64,000 nt of DNA, taken from NCBI RefSeq assembly GCF_003385775.1, contig NZ_QRDP01000004.1:1978957-2042956 (forward strand), written 5' to 3'. A program made the translations under genes and the position numbers. The DNA comes from Parasphingopyxis lamellibrachiae. GTDB lineage: Bacteria > Pseudomonadota > Alphaproteobacteria > Sphingomonadales > Sphingomonadaceae. Within the stretch, counting starts at the first letter, position 1; every line of letters starts with the position of its first letter. Below, piece by piece: positions 35,085 through 44,021 of the stretch. The notes below the pieces were generated by a model, which saw only the letters and a program-made list of their open reading frames with translations, had not been told where the DNA came from and searched no databases.

Positions 35085-36566
35085 CTAGCGCCCGAGATCA
35101 TCGATCATCAGCCCGGCGGTTGCCTTGGCGCTGCCCACCACGCCCGGAATGCCCGCCCCCGGATGGGTGCCCGCACCGACGAAATAGAGATTGTCGATAA
35201 TATCGTCGCGATTGTGGACGCGGAAATAGGCGCTCTGCGTCAGGATGGGCTCCAGGCTGAAGGCGCTGCCCTGATGGGCATTCAGATCCTGCGCGAAATC
35301 CTTGGGCGTATACCAGAATTTGGTCTTGATCCGGTCTTTCAGGCCCGGGATCAGCCGCGCCTCGATATGGTCGAGAATCCGGTTCGCATAATCCTCGCCG
35401 ATCGTGTCCCAGTCCGCCGGAAATTTGCCGAGATGGGGAACCGGAGCCAGCGCATAGAATGTCGAACAGCCGTCGGGCGCCATTGAGGGATCGGTGATCG
35501 TCGGATGGTGCAGGTAGAGGGAGAAATCCTCGGCCAGCACGCCATGGTCGTAAATATCCCTGAGCAATCCGTCATAACGCGGGCCGAACAGGATCATATG
35601 GTGCGGGATGCCCGGCCATGTGCCCTCCACCCCGAAATGGAGCACGAAGAGCGACGGGGAATAGCGTTTCCTGAGCAAGCTTTTCGTCGCCCGCTCGCCG
35701 CGCTTCGAACTGGTCAGCAGGTCGCGGTAGCTGTGCACGATATCCGCATTGCTGGCGACCGCATCGAAATCGTCGTGCCAGCCGCTCTCGCAGCGCAGCC
35801 CGGTTGCCCGGTCCCCCCTGGTTGCGATATCGACGACCGGATCGCCGGTCCGCACAATGCCGCCAATTCGCTCGAAGTGCGCGACCATGCCCGCGATCAG
35901 CCTGTTCGTGCCGCCCCTGGCAAACCAGACGCCGCCATCCTTTTCCAGCTTGTGGATCAGCGCATAGATGGAGCTGGTCTTCATCGGGCTGCCGCCAACC
36001 AGCAGCGTGTGGAAGGACAGCGCCTCGCGGAGTTTTTCGTTTTCGACAAAACTCGAGACGATAGAGTAGACCGAGCGCCAGGCCTGTTTACGGGCCAGCG
36101 CGGGCGCGGCCTTGAGCATGGATTTGAAATCGAGGAACGGCACATCGCCGAGTTTCAGATAGCCTTCCTCATACACGCCGGCCGAATATTCGAGGAACCG
36201 GCGATAGCCCTCGACATCGGCGGGGTTGAGCTTTTCGATCTCTTTGGTGAGATCGACCTCGTCGTTCGAATAATCGAAATTCGTGCCGTCCGGCCAGTTG
36301 AGGCGATAGAAAGGAAAAACCGGCTCCAGCTCGACATCGTCTTTCATGTCCGCGCCGGTCAGCTCCCACAGCTGGGTCAGGCAGTCGGGATCGGTGATCA
36401 CCGTCGGCCCGCCATCGAAGACGAACCCCTCGCGCTCCCAATAATAGGCGCGGCCGCCCGGCTTGTCGCGCGCTTCGACGACTGTCGTCTCGATCCCTGC
36501 CGACTGCAGGCGGATGGCCAGCGCCAAACCGCCAAAACCCGCGCCGATCACGGCTGCCTTGGTCAT
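35085..36566 (-). CDS. crtI: Phytoene desaturase
   Basis: CrtI is the FAD-dependent desaturase that converts phytoene to lycopene. The 493 residues begin with the dinucleotide motif VIGAGFGGLALAIRLQSAG and end with the family signature (FVGAGTHPGAGIPGVVGSAK). It overlaps the crtY stop by 4 nt (ATGA), so the two are translationally coupled. Confidence 0.97.
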   Translation of the reverse strand: MTKAAVIGAGFGGLALAIRLQSAGIETTVVEARDKPGGRAYYWEREGFVFDGGPTVITDPDCLTQLWELTGADMKDDVELEPVFPFYRLNWPDGTNFDYSNDEVDLTKEIEKLNPADVEGYRRFLEYSAGVYEEGYLKLGDVPFLDFKSMLKAAPALARKQAWRSVYSIVSSFVENEKLREALSFHTLLVGGSPMKTSSIYALIHKLEKDGGVWFARGGTNRLIAGMVAHFERIGGIVRTGDPVVDIATRGDRATGLRCESGWHDDFDAVASNADIVHSYRDLLTSSKRGERATKSLLRKRYSPSLFVLHFGVEGTWPGIPHHMILFGPRYDGLLRDIYDHGVLAEDFSLYLHHPTITDPSMAPDGCSTFYALAPVPHLGKFPADWDTIGEDYANRILDHIEARLIPGLKDRIKTKFWYTPKDFAQDLNAHQGSAFSLEPILTQSAYFRVHNRDDIIDNLYFVGAGTHPGAGIPGVVGSAKATAGLMIDDLGR

Positions 36567-37762
36567 GCGTCCCTGCTCTTTCGTTTCATGTTCTTCCCGA
36601 TGGCCCGGATGCCACGGCCAACCGGGATAGGCGGCTTGCCGGATATGATGCGCAGCTTGTCGGTCCAGCGGCTGCGCCCTGCGTAGAAGCGCGATATAAG
36701 GGCCGGGCTCAGCCGATAAAAGCGCTCAAGGATTTTATATCGGTTTGATGTGTCGGCGCCGTAGAACATCATGCTGTCCAGCATCCGGTAATAGCTTGTC
36801 TCGCGCCATCTTTGCGCCGCCCGTGCGAACAGCCGGCCATGCAGCGCTTCGCCCGAAAGATCGGCATGGCCGGCGATGAAGAGTGCGCTGCGCACCGCAT
36901 CCGGCAGTGAGTATCCGGTCACCGGGTGAAACTGTCCGGCGCGAACCCCCGCCTTGGGCACTGCGCCCGTCGAGCGCCAATATTCTCCGAATGCCCCGTT
37001 GCAGACCACGGGGAGAACACCCTTTTCACGGTGAACGACCTCAGCCACCCGCCAGCCTTGCGCCACCGCATAGCCAAGCACGCGCTCCTCGATCAGCGCC
37101 GCATCGAGTTCCGGTCCGTCGCTATAATAGGTGTCCTCGACAAATATCCGGTTCGGGCCGAAGGGCAGAAGATAGACGAAGCGGTAGCCGTCTATCTGTT
37201 CGACGGTCGCATCCATGATCACCGGCCGTTCCAGACCGTGCGGCGCGGCCAGTTCGAGCTCCAGCCCGACAAATTTCTGCCAGCCGCCTTCCAGCGCGTC
37301 GAGATCGCCGGCACCGCGACAATCGATAACCGCGCGCGCTGCAATCTCCTCCCCGCTTTCCAGGACGACATTGTCGCTGGTCGCCGAAGTGACCGCAGCA
37401 CCTGTCCGGATCGTGCCTTCGGACAGCATTTTGCGAAGGCCCGCATCGAACTGGTCCGAGCGGATCGCATGATAGGCTGTGTCCAGCATACGCCGATGCG
37501 CGGGAAAGCGCACGTCATAGCCGTCCCAGCGATGGGTGATCAGAGGATCCAGCAACGCCATGCCGCGCGCATCCACATCGCCTGCAAAAAAGGACCATAT
37601 ATGATTGCCGCCCAGAACCGGGCCCGCCTCAATCACCTGAAGCCGCAGATCCGGGCGCTCCCGGCGCAAGGCCAGTGCAATCAGCCCGCCAGCGAGGCCG
37701 CCGCCGAGTATCGCAATATCGCAGTCCAGATTATGGCCGGCTCCGGCCTCTGCATGACCCAT
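36563..37762 (-). CDS. crtY: Lycopene beta-cyclase
   Basis: CrtY cyclises lycopene to beta-carotene. The 399 residues start after ATG 37762 with DCDIAILGGGLAGGLIALAL, and carry FVEDTYYSDGPEL, GQFHPVTGYSLPDAVRSA and MMFYGADTSNRYKILERFYRL. An open frame continues 75 codons upstream but overlaps the riboswitch region and lacks family residues, so it is rejected. It is the first gene of crtY-crtI-crtB plus the 158-codon gene. Confidence 0.94.
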   Translation of the reverse strand: MGHAEAGAGHNLDCDIAILGGGLAGGLIALALRRERPDLRLQVIEAGPVLGGNHIWSFFAGDVDARGMALLDPLITHRWDGYDVRFPAHRRMLDTAYHAIRSDQFDAGLRKMLSEGTIRTGAAVTSATSDNVVLESGEEIAARAVIDCRGAGDLDALEGGWQKFVGLELELAAPHGLERPVIMDATVEQIDGYRFVYLLPFGPNRIFVEDTYYSDGPELDAALIEERVLGYAVAQGWRVAEVVHREKGVLPVVCNGAFGEYWRSTGAVPKAGVRAGQFHPVTGYSLPDAVRSALFIAGHADLSGEALHGRLFARAAQRWRETSYYRMLDSMMFYGADTSNRYKILERFYRLSPALISRFYAGRSRWTDKLRIISGKPPIPVGRGIRAIGKNMKRKSRDA

Positions 37763-37894
37763 GGCGCTGCGCTCTACAGAAAAGCCGGCACGGCGAACAG
37801 CCCGTAACTGGCCAGCGGGATCGCGCTTTGGCGCTTGCACAATCCGGCAAAGGCGGTATTTCGGCCCCTGATGGGCAATACCGGGTAACCGGAG

Positions 37895-38097
37895 GCGTCT
37901 TTCCAATGCGCGCCGGTAGCGGGAATGCAGTGCGAGCCCCGGGCTCAAATCTGCAGCTATCCTTGTAACTGTAAGCGGCGAGCGCATCCTGCACGCGGCC
38001 CTTCGGGTCCGCAGCCACTGGATGTTCCGGCAATCGCCGGAACGCTATCTGGGAAGGCGCAGGAGGCGCGATGACCCGTGAGCCAGGAGACCGACCG
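37895..38097 (+). ncRNA. Cobalamin (B12) riboswitch
   Basis: The conserved cobalamin aptamer elements occur in order: GCGGGAATGCAGTGCGAGCC, the core TAACTGTAAGCGGCGAGC, GCAGCCACTGG, then GGGAAGGCGCAGGAGGCGCG and GATGACCCGTGAGCCAGGAG. It lies about 190 nt upstream of the TonB receptor gene, whose leader should be repressed when adenosylcobalamin is abundant. The downstream leader has further hairpins, such as CGGGCGCGGCATGCCGCCCG, that could form the expression platform. The opposite strand carries the crtY promoter side. Confidence 0.93.
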
Positions 38098-38288
38098 ACG
38101 CGCGTCGCTCTTGCCGGGCTCAAGGATTGGTCAGGCGCGGAACGGTTTCTGTCTGAGCGACATGAAGCGGCTGGGGCCGTTTCGACCTGTGCGAACGGGC
38201 GCGGCATGCCGCCCGCTTTCGCAGAGAGGCCACGCATCTGCGTGGAGGTCCCGCCACATCGCGCTCAGCATGCGGAGACCGAAGACTC

Positions 38289-40211
38289 ATGACCAAATTT
38301 ACCTATGGCGTTGCCCTGTCAGCGCTCCTCACTCCCGCTATCGCCCCGGCGCAGGCCGGACCTCCCCAAACCCCCGGCGAAACCCTGATCGTTACCGGCA
38401 CCCGGGCGGCCGACCCCCTGCAACTGGATCAACAAGGCGGCTCCGTAACCGTTATTGATTCCCAAGCGCTCGTCCAGCGCCAGGCGCGCGAGATTGCTGA
38501 CATCCTGCGCGACGTGCCGGGGCTTTCGGTATCGGGCATCGCCGGCCAGACCCAGGTTCGTATTCGCGGCACCGAAGCCAATCATACGCTCGTTCTGATC
38601 GACGGAATCGAAGTGTCAGACCCGTTTTTCGGCGAGTTCGATTTCGGCAGTCTCGCCATCGACCAAGCGGCGCGGATCGAAGTGCTGCGCGGCCAGCAAA
38701 GCGCGCTATACGGATCGGACGCGATTGGCGGCGTCATCCATTATATCACCCTGCCGGGCAGCGAGGCGCCGGGCCTGCGGCTGCGCGCCGAGGGCGGCTC
38801 GTTCGGCACCTTCAACGCGGCCGCCCGCTATGGCGGCGTCGCCGGCAACCTCGACTATGCAATCTCGGCAACCCATCTCGGCACCGATGGCACGGTCGGC
38901 ACACGCGGCGGCACGCGCAGCCTCGACAAGACAAGCAACACGCTGTCCTTCAACACCCTGTGGACGCCAGCACCCAATGCCCGGGTCAGGATCGTCGGCC
39001 GCTATTCGGCAACCGATAGCGAGTTCAACAATCAGGACTTCACGCCCGGCAGCCCGACATTCGGTTTTGCCATCGATTCGCCCGGCACCTATACCGAAGC
39101 CGAAGGGCTTTATGCGCTGGTCAGTGGCGAGATCGACCTGCTCGACGATCGCTGGACGCACAGCCTGACGGCCCAGATCGCCGATATCGACCGCGACGGT
39201 TTCAGCAACAATGTCCGCAATTCAGGCAATGAGGGGCAAAGGCTCAAAGGCTCCTACACATCCAGCCTGCGCCTAGGCACGGACGCGGTGCGCCACACCC
39301 TCACCTTTGCCGGCGACTGGGAGCGCGAGCGTTTCCGCAACACGACACCCGGCGGCTTTGCTTTCAATGGCCGCCGCCAGATCCGCAATCTGGGTCTGGT
39401 CGCCGAATATGGGCTGATCCTCGATAACCGCCTCTCGTTCGATGCCGCGCTGCGCTGGGACGACAATTCACGCTTCGACGACACGACAACCTATCGTGTA
39501 CAGGCCAGCTACAGTTTCGATTTCGGCTTGCGGGCGCGCGCCGCCGCCGGATCGGGGGTCAAGAATCCGGGGTTTTTCGAACTGTTCGGTTTTGTCGACG
39601 GGCGTTTTATCGGCAATGCCGCCCTGAAGCCCGAACGCTCCGAAGGCTGGGAGATCGGGCTGGAGCAGACGCTTGCCGAAGGCGCGATCACCATCGGCAC
39701 GACCTATTTCGAAAGCACATTGGAAGACGAGATATTCACCGACTTCCCGCCGCCAACTTTCGTCGCAACGCCGGCCAACCGGACCACGGAATCGCGCCAG
39801 CATGGCGTGGAAACATTTCTGCGCGCGCAGCTCGGCCCGCAATGGCGGATCGACGCCAGCTATACGCGGCTGACATCGCGGGAAAACGGCACCCGCGAAG
39901 TCCGCCGTCCGCGCGACACCGCCAATGTCGCGATCGCATGGCAGGCGCCGGAAGAGCGCGGCGGCCTGACGCTTGTCGTCCGGCACAGCGGTTCGCAAAC
40001 CGACAGCGCCTTTCTCGATCCCAGTTTCGTGCCGACGACGGTCAGGCTGGACAGTTTCACCCTCGTTTCGCTCGCCGGTTCGCTGCGGCTGACCGAGGGC
40101 GTCGAGCTGACGGCTCGCGTCGAAAATCTGCTCGACCAATCCTATGAGCAGGTTTTCAGCTTCACCAATCCCGGCATCGGCGCCTTTGCCGGCGTCCGCG
40201 CGCATTTCTGA
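38289..40211 (+). CDS. btuB: TonB-dependent outer-membrane receptor, BtuB-like
   Basis: This is a 640-residue receptor with a signal peptide (to about residue 24), a TonB-box-like GETLIVTGTRAADP and a plug domain (GSVTVIDSQALVQRQAREIADILRDVPGLSVSG). A 22-strand-type barrel ends GVRAHF. The preceding cobalamin riboswitch and the following BtuF-like gene make cobalamin the likely ligand. The length matches E. coli BtuB (about 614). The gene symbol rests on context plus family. Confidence 0.88.
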   Translation: MTKFTYGVALSALLTPAIAPAQAGPPQTPGETLIVTGTRAADPLQLDQQGGSVTVIDSQALVQRQAREIADILRDVPGLSVSGIAGQTQVRIRGTEANHTLVLIDGIEVSDPFFGEFDFGSLAIDQAARIEVLRGQQSALYGSDAIGGVIHYITLPGSEAPGLRLRAEGGSFGTFNAAARYGGVAGNLDYAISATHLGTDGTVGTRGGTRSLDKTSNTLSFNTLWTPAPNARVRIVGRYSATDSEFNNQDFTPGSPTFGFAIDSPGTYTEAEGLYALVSGEIDLLDDRWTHSLTAQIADIDRDGFSNNVRNSGNEGQRLKGSYTSSLRLGTDAVRHTLTFAGDWERERFRNTTPGGFAFNGRRQIRNLGLVAEYGLILDNRLSFDAALRWDDNSRFDDTTTYRVQASYSFDFGLRARAAAGSGVKNPGFFELFGFVDGRFIGNAALKPERSEGWEIGLEQTLAEGAITIGTTYFESTLEDEIFTDFPPPTFVATPANRTTESRQHGVETFLRAQLGPQWRIDASYTRLTSRENGTREVRRPRDTANVAIAWQAPEERGGLTLVVRHSGSQTDSAFLDPSFVPTTVRLDSFTLVSLAGSLRLTEGVELTARVENLLDQSYEQVFSFTNPGIGAFAGVRAHF

Positions 40212-40224
40212 GAAGGAGGACAGC

Positions 40225-40767
40225 ATGGATACCCTGGCTACACATGGTCGCGATTGGGCGTGGCCGCCGACTTTTGCCGCAATAGCGGTCCTTGGCAGCC
40301 TTGCCGCAGCCTGCCTTATGCCCTTTGTCGCCGTAGCGGTGATCGCCGCCGGCACGCTCGATGGCCGGCGCGGCCTGATCACCGTGGTCGCGGTCTGGAT
40401 GGCGAACCAGATTGTCGGGTTCGGCCTGCTCGGTTATCCGGTCAATGCGCCGACCATCGGCTCCGGCTTCGCGCTTTGTGCATCGACGCTGATCGCCTTT
40501 GCGCTCGCCCGGTGGCTCTTCGCCGCAGCGGCGCCCGCATTGGGCCGGATGCTGTTCGCCGGGCTCCTCTGCTTCGCCGCCTATGAAGTCGCGCTCTATG
40601 CGATGGCCCATCTCTATGGCGGCACCGATATGTTCACCGCCGAGATCGTTATACTTATCGGTTCGAACGAAGCGCTCTGGTTCGCGGGCCTGTTGCTGGC
40701 ACATCAGCTTCTGACCCGCACCCTGCCCGGCCAGTTCGGCGCACCAACACCGTTGCGGATCGCCTGA
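40225..40767 (+). CDS. Small integral-membrane protein in the cobalamin operon
   Basis: This is a 180-residue protein with about five or six membrane helices (PTFAAIAVLGSLAAACLMPFVAV, RRGLITVVAVWMANQIVGF and so on). AGAAGGAGG precedes the ATG. It lies between the riboswitch-controlled receptor and the BtuF-like gene, whose ATG overlaps its stop by one base. Size and topology resemble an ECF S-component, and no BtuC or BtuD is present in the window. The family is not recognised; a role in cobalamin uptake is inferred from context. Confidence 0.65.
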   Translation: MDTLATHGRDWAWPPTFAAIAVLGSLAAACLMPFVAVAVIAAGTLDGRRGLITVVAVWMANQIVGFGLLGYPVNAPTIGSGFALCASTLIAFALARWLFAAAAPALGRMLFAGLLCFAAYEVALYAMAHLYGGTDMFTAEIVILIGSNEALWFAGLLLAHQLLTRTLPGQFGAPTPLRIA

Positions 40768-41708
40768 TGGAATCCCGCGGTGCCGACGATCTCAGGATCG
40801 TCTCGCTCCTGCCGAGCGCCACCGAAATCGCGGTGGCGCTCGGCCTTGGCGACAATCTGGTTGGCCGCTCGCACGAATGCGATTTTCCGGCGGCGGTAAC
40901 GGCGCTGCCGGTCTGCACCAGAACCCGGCTCGAAAAGGGGCTGCGCTCGGCAGAGATCGACCGGCGCGTGCAGGAAATCGTGACCCAGGGCCTCTCCATG
41001 TACGAGGTCGATGCCGAACTGCTCCGGTCGCTGAAACCCGATATCATCCTGACACAGACGGCGTGTGCGGTCTGTGCAGTGACGCCGGACGATCTCGAAA
41101 CCGCGCTCGCCGACTGGATGGGCGAGCCGCCGGAGCTGATTTCCACCGCACCCGATACGCTGGACGATGTCTGGAACGATATCAGTTCGGTCGGCGCTGC
41201 GGCGCACTGCAACGTGAAGGCCGAAACCGTCGTTCGGGATTTGCGGGGGCGACTGAACACTCTCGTCGGAAAGCGGACCGCCGGAACGCACAAACCGCGC
41301 ATCGCAGCGATCGAATGGTTCGATCCGCTGATGGTCGCCGGCAACTGGATTCCCGAACTGATCCGCATCGCCGATGGTAAACCGCTTTTCGCCAAGCCGG
41401 GAGAGCATTCGGATTTTCTCGATTGGGACGAACTGGTCGCCGCCGATCCCGATCTGCTGATCCTGATGCCCTGCGGCTATCAGATCCCGCAAAGTCTGGC
41501 CGATATCGAGGCGGTGGCGGGCGATCCGCGCTGGGAACGGATGCGCGCGGTCCGCGAAAGCCAGGTTTATATCGCAGACGGCCATCATTTCTTTAACCGG
41601 CCGGGGCCGCGCCTCGTCGAATCCGCCGAAATCGTCGCCGAAATCATCGCGGCGTGGCGCGGAGAAGCGGAAACGGGCTCGCAGCACTGGATGCGCTATT
41701 CCGGGTGA
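40767..41708 (+). CDS. BtuF-like cobalamin-binding protein without a signal peptide
   Basis: This is a 313-residue protein of the periplasmic binding protein fold (BtuF/FhuD type): RIVSLLPSATEIAVALGLGDNLVGRSHECDFP, DIILTQTACAVCAV and a C-terminal DPRWERMRAVRESQVYIADGHHFFNRPGPR. The N-terminus is MESRGADDLRIVS, with no hydrophobic leader, so it appears cytoplasmic. That is unusual for a substrate-binding protein and suggests a cytoplasmic corrinoid role. It is coupled to the membrane protein upstream. Confidence 0.82.
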   Translation: MESRGADDLRIVSLLPSATEIAVALGLGDNLVGRSHECDFPAAVTALPVCTRTRLEKGLRSAEIDRRVQEIVTQGLSMYEVDAELLRSLKPDIILTQTACAVCAVTPDDLETALADWMGEPPELISTAPDTLDDVWNDISSVGAAAHCNVKAETVVRDLRGRLNTLVGKRTAGTHKPRIAAIEWFDPLMVAGNWIPELIRIADGKPLFAKPGEHSDFLDWDELVAADPDLLILMPCGYQIPQSLADIEAVAGDPRWERMRAVRESQVYIADGHHFFNRPGPRLVESAEIVAEIIAAWRGEAETGSQHWMRYSG

Positions 41709-41728
41709 CGCTGGACGGACGGCGGGCT

Positions 41729-42514
41729 ATGCAGGCGTGCATGACCGGCAGCATCACCGCCATCCTCGTTTCCGCGCTCGCGATGACGCTGATCGTCGGC
41801 GTCCGCTATCTGGCGGCAAGCGGCTTTTTCGCGTGGCTCACAGGGCGTGTCCGTCCCGGTCTCTATGCCAGCCTGCGTCCGCAGATCGGCAGGGAAATCA
41901 CTTGGTCACTGCTCAGCGCGGCGATCTACGGCGTGCCTGCCGGCATCGTCGCCTGGGGCTGGAACAGCCAAGGCTGGACGCTGATCTACAGCGACATCAC
42001 CGCCTGGCCGCTCTGGTATGTGCCGGTTTCCATTTTTCTCTATCTGCTGGCGCAGGACACATGGTTTTACTGGACGCATCGCTGGCTGCACCGGCCGCGC
42101 GTCTTTCGCATCGCCCACGCCGTCCACCATGCCAGCCGCCCACCTACCGCCTGGGCGGCAATGAGCTTTCACCCATTCGAAGCGCTGACGCTGGCGATCT
42201 TCGTGCCGCTGCTCGTTTTCCTGATCCCCATCCATATCGTCGCTTTGGCTATCGTTTTGACCATTATGACGATAATGGGGGTGACAAATCATATGGGGTG
42301 GGAGATTTTCCCTAGGTTCATAGTCAAGGGGGTAGCAGGGCGCTGGCTGATAACAGCAAGCCATCATCAGCGGCATCATGCGGACTATAGGTGTAATTAT
42401 GGGTTATATTTCCGGTTCTGGGACCGGCTCTGCCGGACCGATACGGGGCTGGGGAGCTTCGATGGCGAAAGCCGGGGCAGCAGCCGCAGCGTTTCTGCTT
42501 CTGGCGGGCGTTAG
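41729..42514 (+). CDS. Fatty acid hydroxylase/sterol desaturase-fold membrane protein
   Basis: This is a 261-residue di-iron membrane protein. The conserved His clusters are HRWLHRP, HAVHH and HHQRHH, spread between hydrophobic segments. Members oxidise sterols, fatty acids or carotenoids. It starts 20 nt after the BtuF-like stop, at one of two close ATGs (41729 or 41741). Its 3' end overlaps the DUF2141 gene by 53 nt, with a Ser-rich tail that may not be conserved. Confidence 0.8.
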   Translation: MQACMTGSITAILVSALAMTLIVGVRYLAASGFFAWLTGRVRPGLYASLRPQIGREITWSLLSAAIYGVPAGIVAWGWNSQGWTLIYSDITAWPLWYVPVSIFLYLLAQDTWFYWTHRWLHRPRVFRIAHAVHHASRPPTAWAAMSFHPFEALTLAIFVPLLVFLIPIHIVALAIVLTIMTIMGVTNHMGWEIFPRFIVKGVAGRWLITASHHQRHHADYRCNYGLYFRFWDRLCRTDTGLGSFDGESRGSSRSVSASGGR

Positions 42515-42890
42515 CCCCAGCGGCGAGCTTGAGGTTAATGTCGAAGAGCTGCGTTCGGACCGGGGCTTGCTCCATGTCTGCGTAACCCGCGACGAACGCC
42601 ATTTTCCGGATTGCGCGGGCGATCCCGCAGCAACGAAGGAGAGCTTCCGGGTTCGCGATACCCGGTCCGTCCACTTCGCCAACCTGCCCTCGGGCCAATA
42701 TGCCATCGCCATCCTGCATGACGAGAACAGCAACAACCAGCTCGATCGTTTTGCCGGAATTCCGCGCGAAGGCATCGGCTTTTCGCGCAATCCCCGATTC
42801 TCCTTCGGCCCGCCGCGTTTCTCATCGGCCCGGTTCAGCCTAGGCAATCGCGGAGAAGTGCAGAGTATAAGGATGCGCTACTTCCTGTAG
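42462..42890 (+). CDS. DUF2141 secreted protein
   Basis: This is a 142-residue protein with a hydrophobic leader (residues 5-22) and a beta-rich DUF2141 domain: LEVNVEELRSDRGLLHVCV, then AIAILHDENSNNQLDRF and GIPREGIGFSRNPRFSFG. ATG 42462 has GGGGAG upstream. The gene starts inside the end of the hydroxylase-fold gene. Function is unknown. Confidence 0.75.
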   Translation: MAKAGAAAAAFLLLAGVSPSGELEVNVEELRSDRGLLHVCVTRDERHFPDCAGDPAATKESFRVRDTRSVHFANLPSGQYAIAILHDENSNNQLDRFAGIPREGIGFSRNPRFSFGPPRFSSARFSLGNRGEVQSIRMRYFL

Positions 42891-42917
42891 GCGGCAATTC
42901 TGGGGCATAAGGCGGAT

Positions 42918-44021
42918 GTGAACACCGACCCGCCCGAAAACGCGCCGCTCCGCAAGATCATCCATATCGATATGGACGCCTTTTACGCATCGGTCGAACA
43001 GCGCGACAATCCCGAGCTACGCGGAAAGCCCGTGGCGGTCGGCGGATCGAGCGGACGCGGGGTGGTCGCGGCGGCAAGCTATGAGGCGCGCCAGTTCGGT
43101 GTGCGCTCGGCAATGCCCTCGGTGACGGCGAAACGGCGCTGTCCGGACCTTATCTTCGTGCGCGCGCGCTTCGATATATACCGTGCGGTCTCCAACCAGA
43201 TCCGCGCCATATTCCGCAGCTATACCGATCTTGTCGAACCGCTCTCGCTCGACGAGGCCTATCTCGATGTCACCGACTATCGCAAATTGCCGACGGCGAC
43301 CGCCGTTGCCGAGGAAATACGCGAACGGATAGAGGAGGCCACCGGGCTAACGGCCTCGGCGGGCGTTTCCTACAACAAGTTCATCGCCAAGATCGCCTCG
43401 GACCAGAACAAGCCGAACGGCATCTGCGTCGTGACGCCGAAACAGGGCCCGGCCTTTGTCGCGCGCCTGCCCGTCCGGCGTTTTCACGGCATCGGCCCCA
43501 AAACGGCCGAGAAGATGAAGCGGATGGGGATCGAGACCGGTGCGGACCTGGGCGCGCAAAGCCTGGAATTCCTGCAGGCCAATTTCGGCAAAAGCGCCAG
43601 ATATTACTACCGCGCCGCCCGGGGCATGGATGACCGCCAGGTGAAGCCGGACCGCGTCCGCAAATCGCTGGGTGCGGAGCGCACCTATGGCCAGGATCTG
43701 AAGACCCGTGAGGCGATGGTCGCCAAGCTGGCCGACGTGGCCGATGTCGTTTGGGAGCGCGCGCAAAAATCCGAAAGCTTCGGCCGCACCGTAACCCTGA
43801 AACTGCGCTATGCCGATTTCGAAACGCCAACCCGGGCGCGGTCCCTGCCGGAACCGGTCGCCAGCCGCGACGAACTGCTCGCGGTGGGAACTGCCCTACT
43901 CGACACGCTGATCCCCGACCAACGCGGCGTACGCCTGCTCGGGCTGACCATGTCGGGCTTCGGGGTCGCGGAAGACGCGGACGGTGAAACGGAAACGGCA
44001 CAATTCGGCCTCGAACTTTAG
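42918..44021 (+). CDS. dinB: DNA polymerase IV
   Basis: This is a Y-family translesion polymerase of 367 residues. The catalytic motifs are IIHIDMDAFYASVEQRDNPEL and PLSLDEAYLDVTD; the thumb helix-hairpin-helix is HGIGPKTAEKMKRMGI. The start is GTG 42918, since the family begins shortly after. No clear LexA box was found upstream. Its stop overlaps the convergent LysR gene by 4 nt. Confidence 0.96.
   Translation: MNTDPPENAPLRKIIHIDMDAFYASVEQRDNPELRGKPVAVGGSSGRGVVAAASYEARQFGVRSAMPSVTAKRRCPDLIFVRARFDIYRAVSNQIRAIFRSYTDLVEPLSLDEAYLDVTDYRKLPTATAVAEEIRERIEEATGLTASAGVSYNKFIAKIASDQNKPNGICVVTPKQGPAFVARLPVRRFHGIGPKTAEKMKRMGIETGADLGAQSLEFLQANFGKSARYYYRAARGMDDRQVKPDRVRKSLGAERTYGQDLKTREAMVAKLADVADVVWERAQKSESFGRTVTLKLRYADFETPTRARSLPEPVASRDELLAVGTALLDTLIPDQRGVRLLGLTMSGFGVAEDADGETETAQFGLEL

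Noticed and set aside
36563-37987. N-terminal extension of crtY by 75 codons
   Set aside because: The extra residues are Arg-rich with no family similarity and lie over the riboswitch region on the other strand. The Rossmann motif begins shortly after the ATG at 37762.
38071-38292. A 73-codon frame between riboswitch and btuB
   Set aside because: It starts within the last conserved elements of the cobalamin aptamer and overlaps the btuB start. It is best explained as leader RNA.
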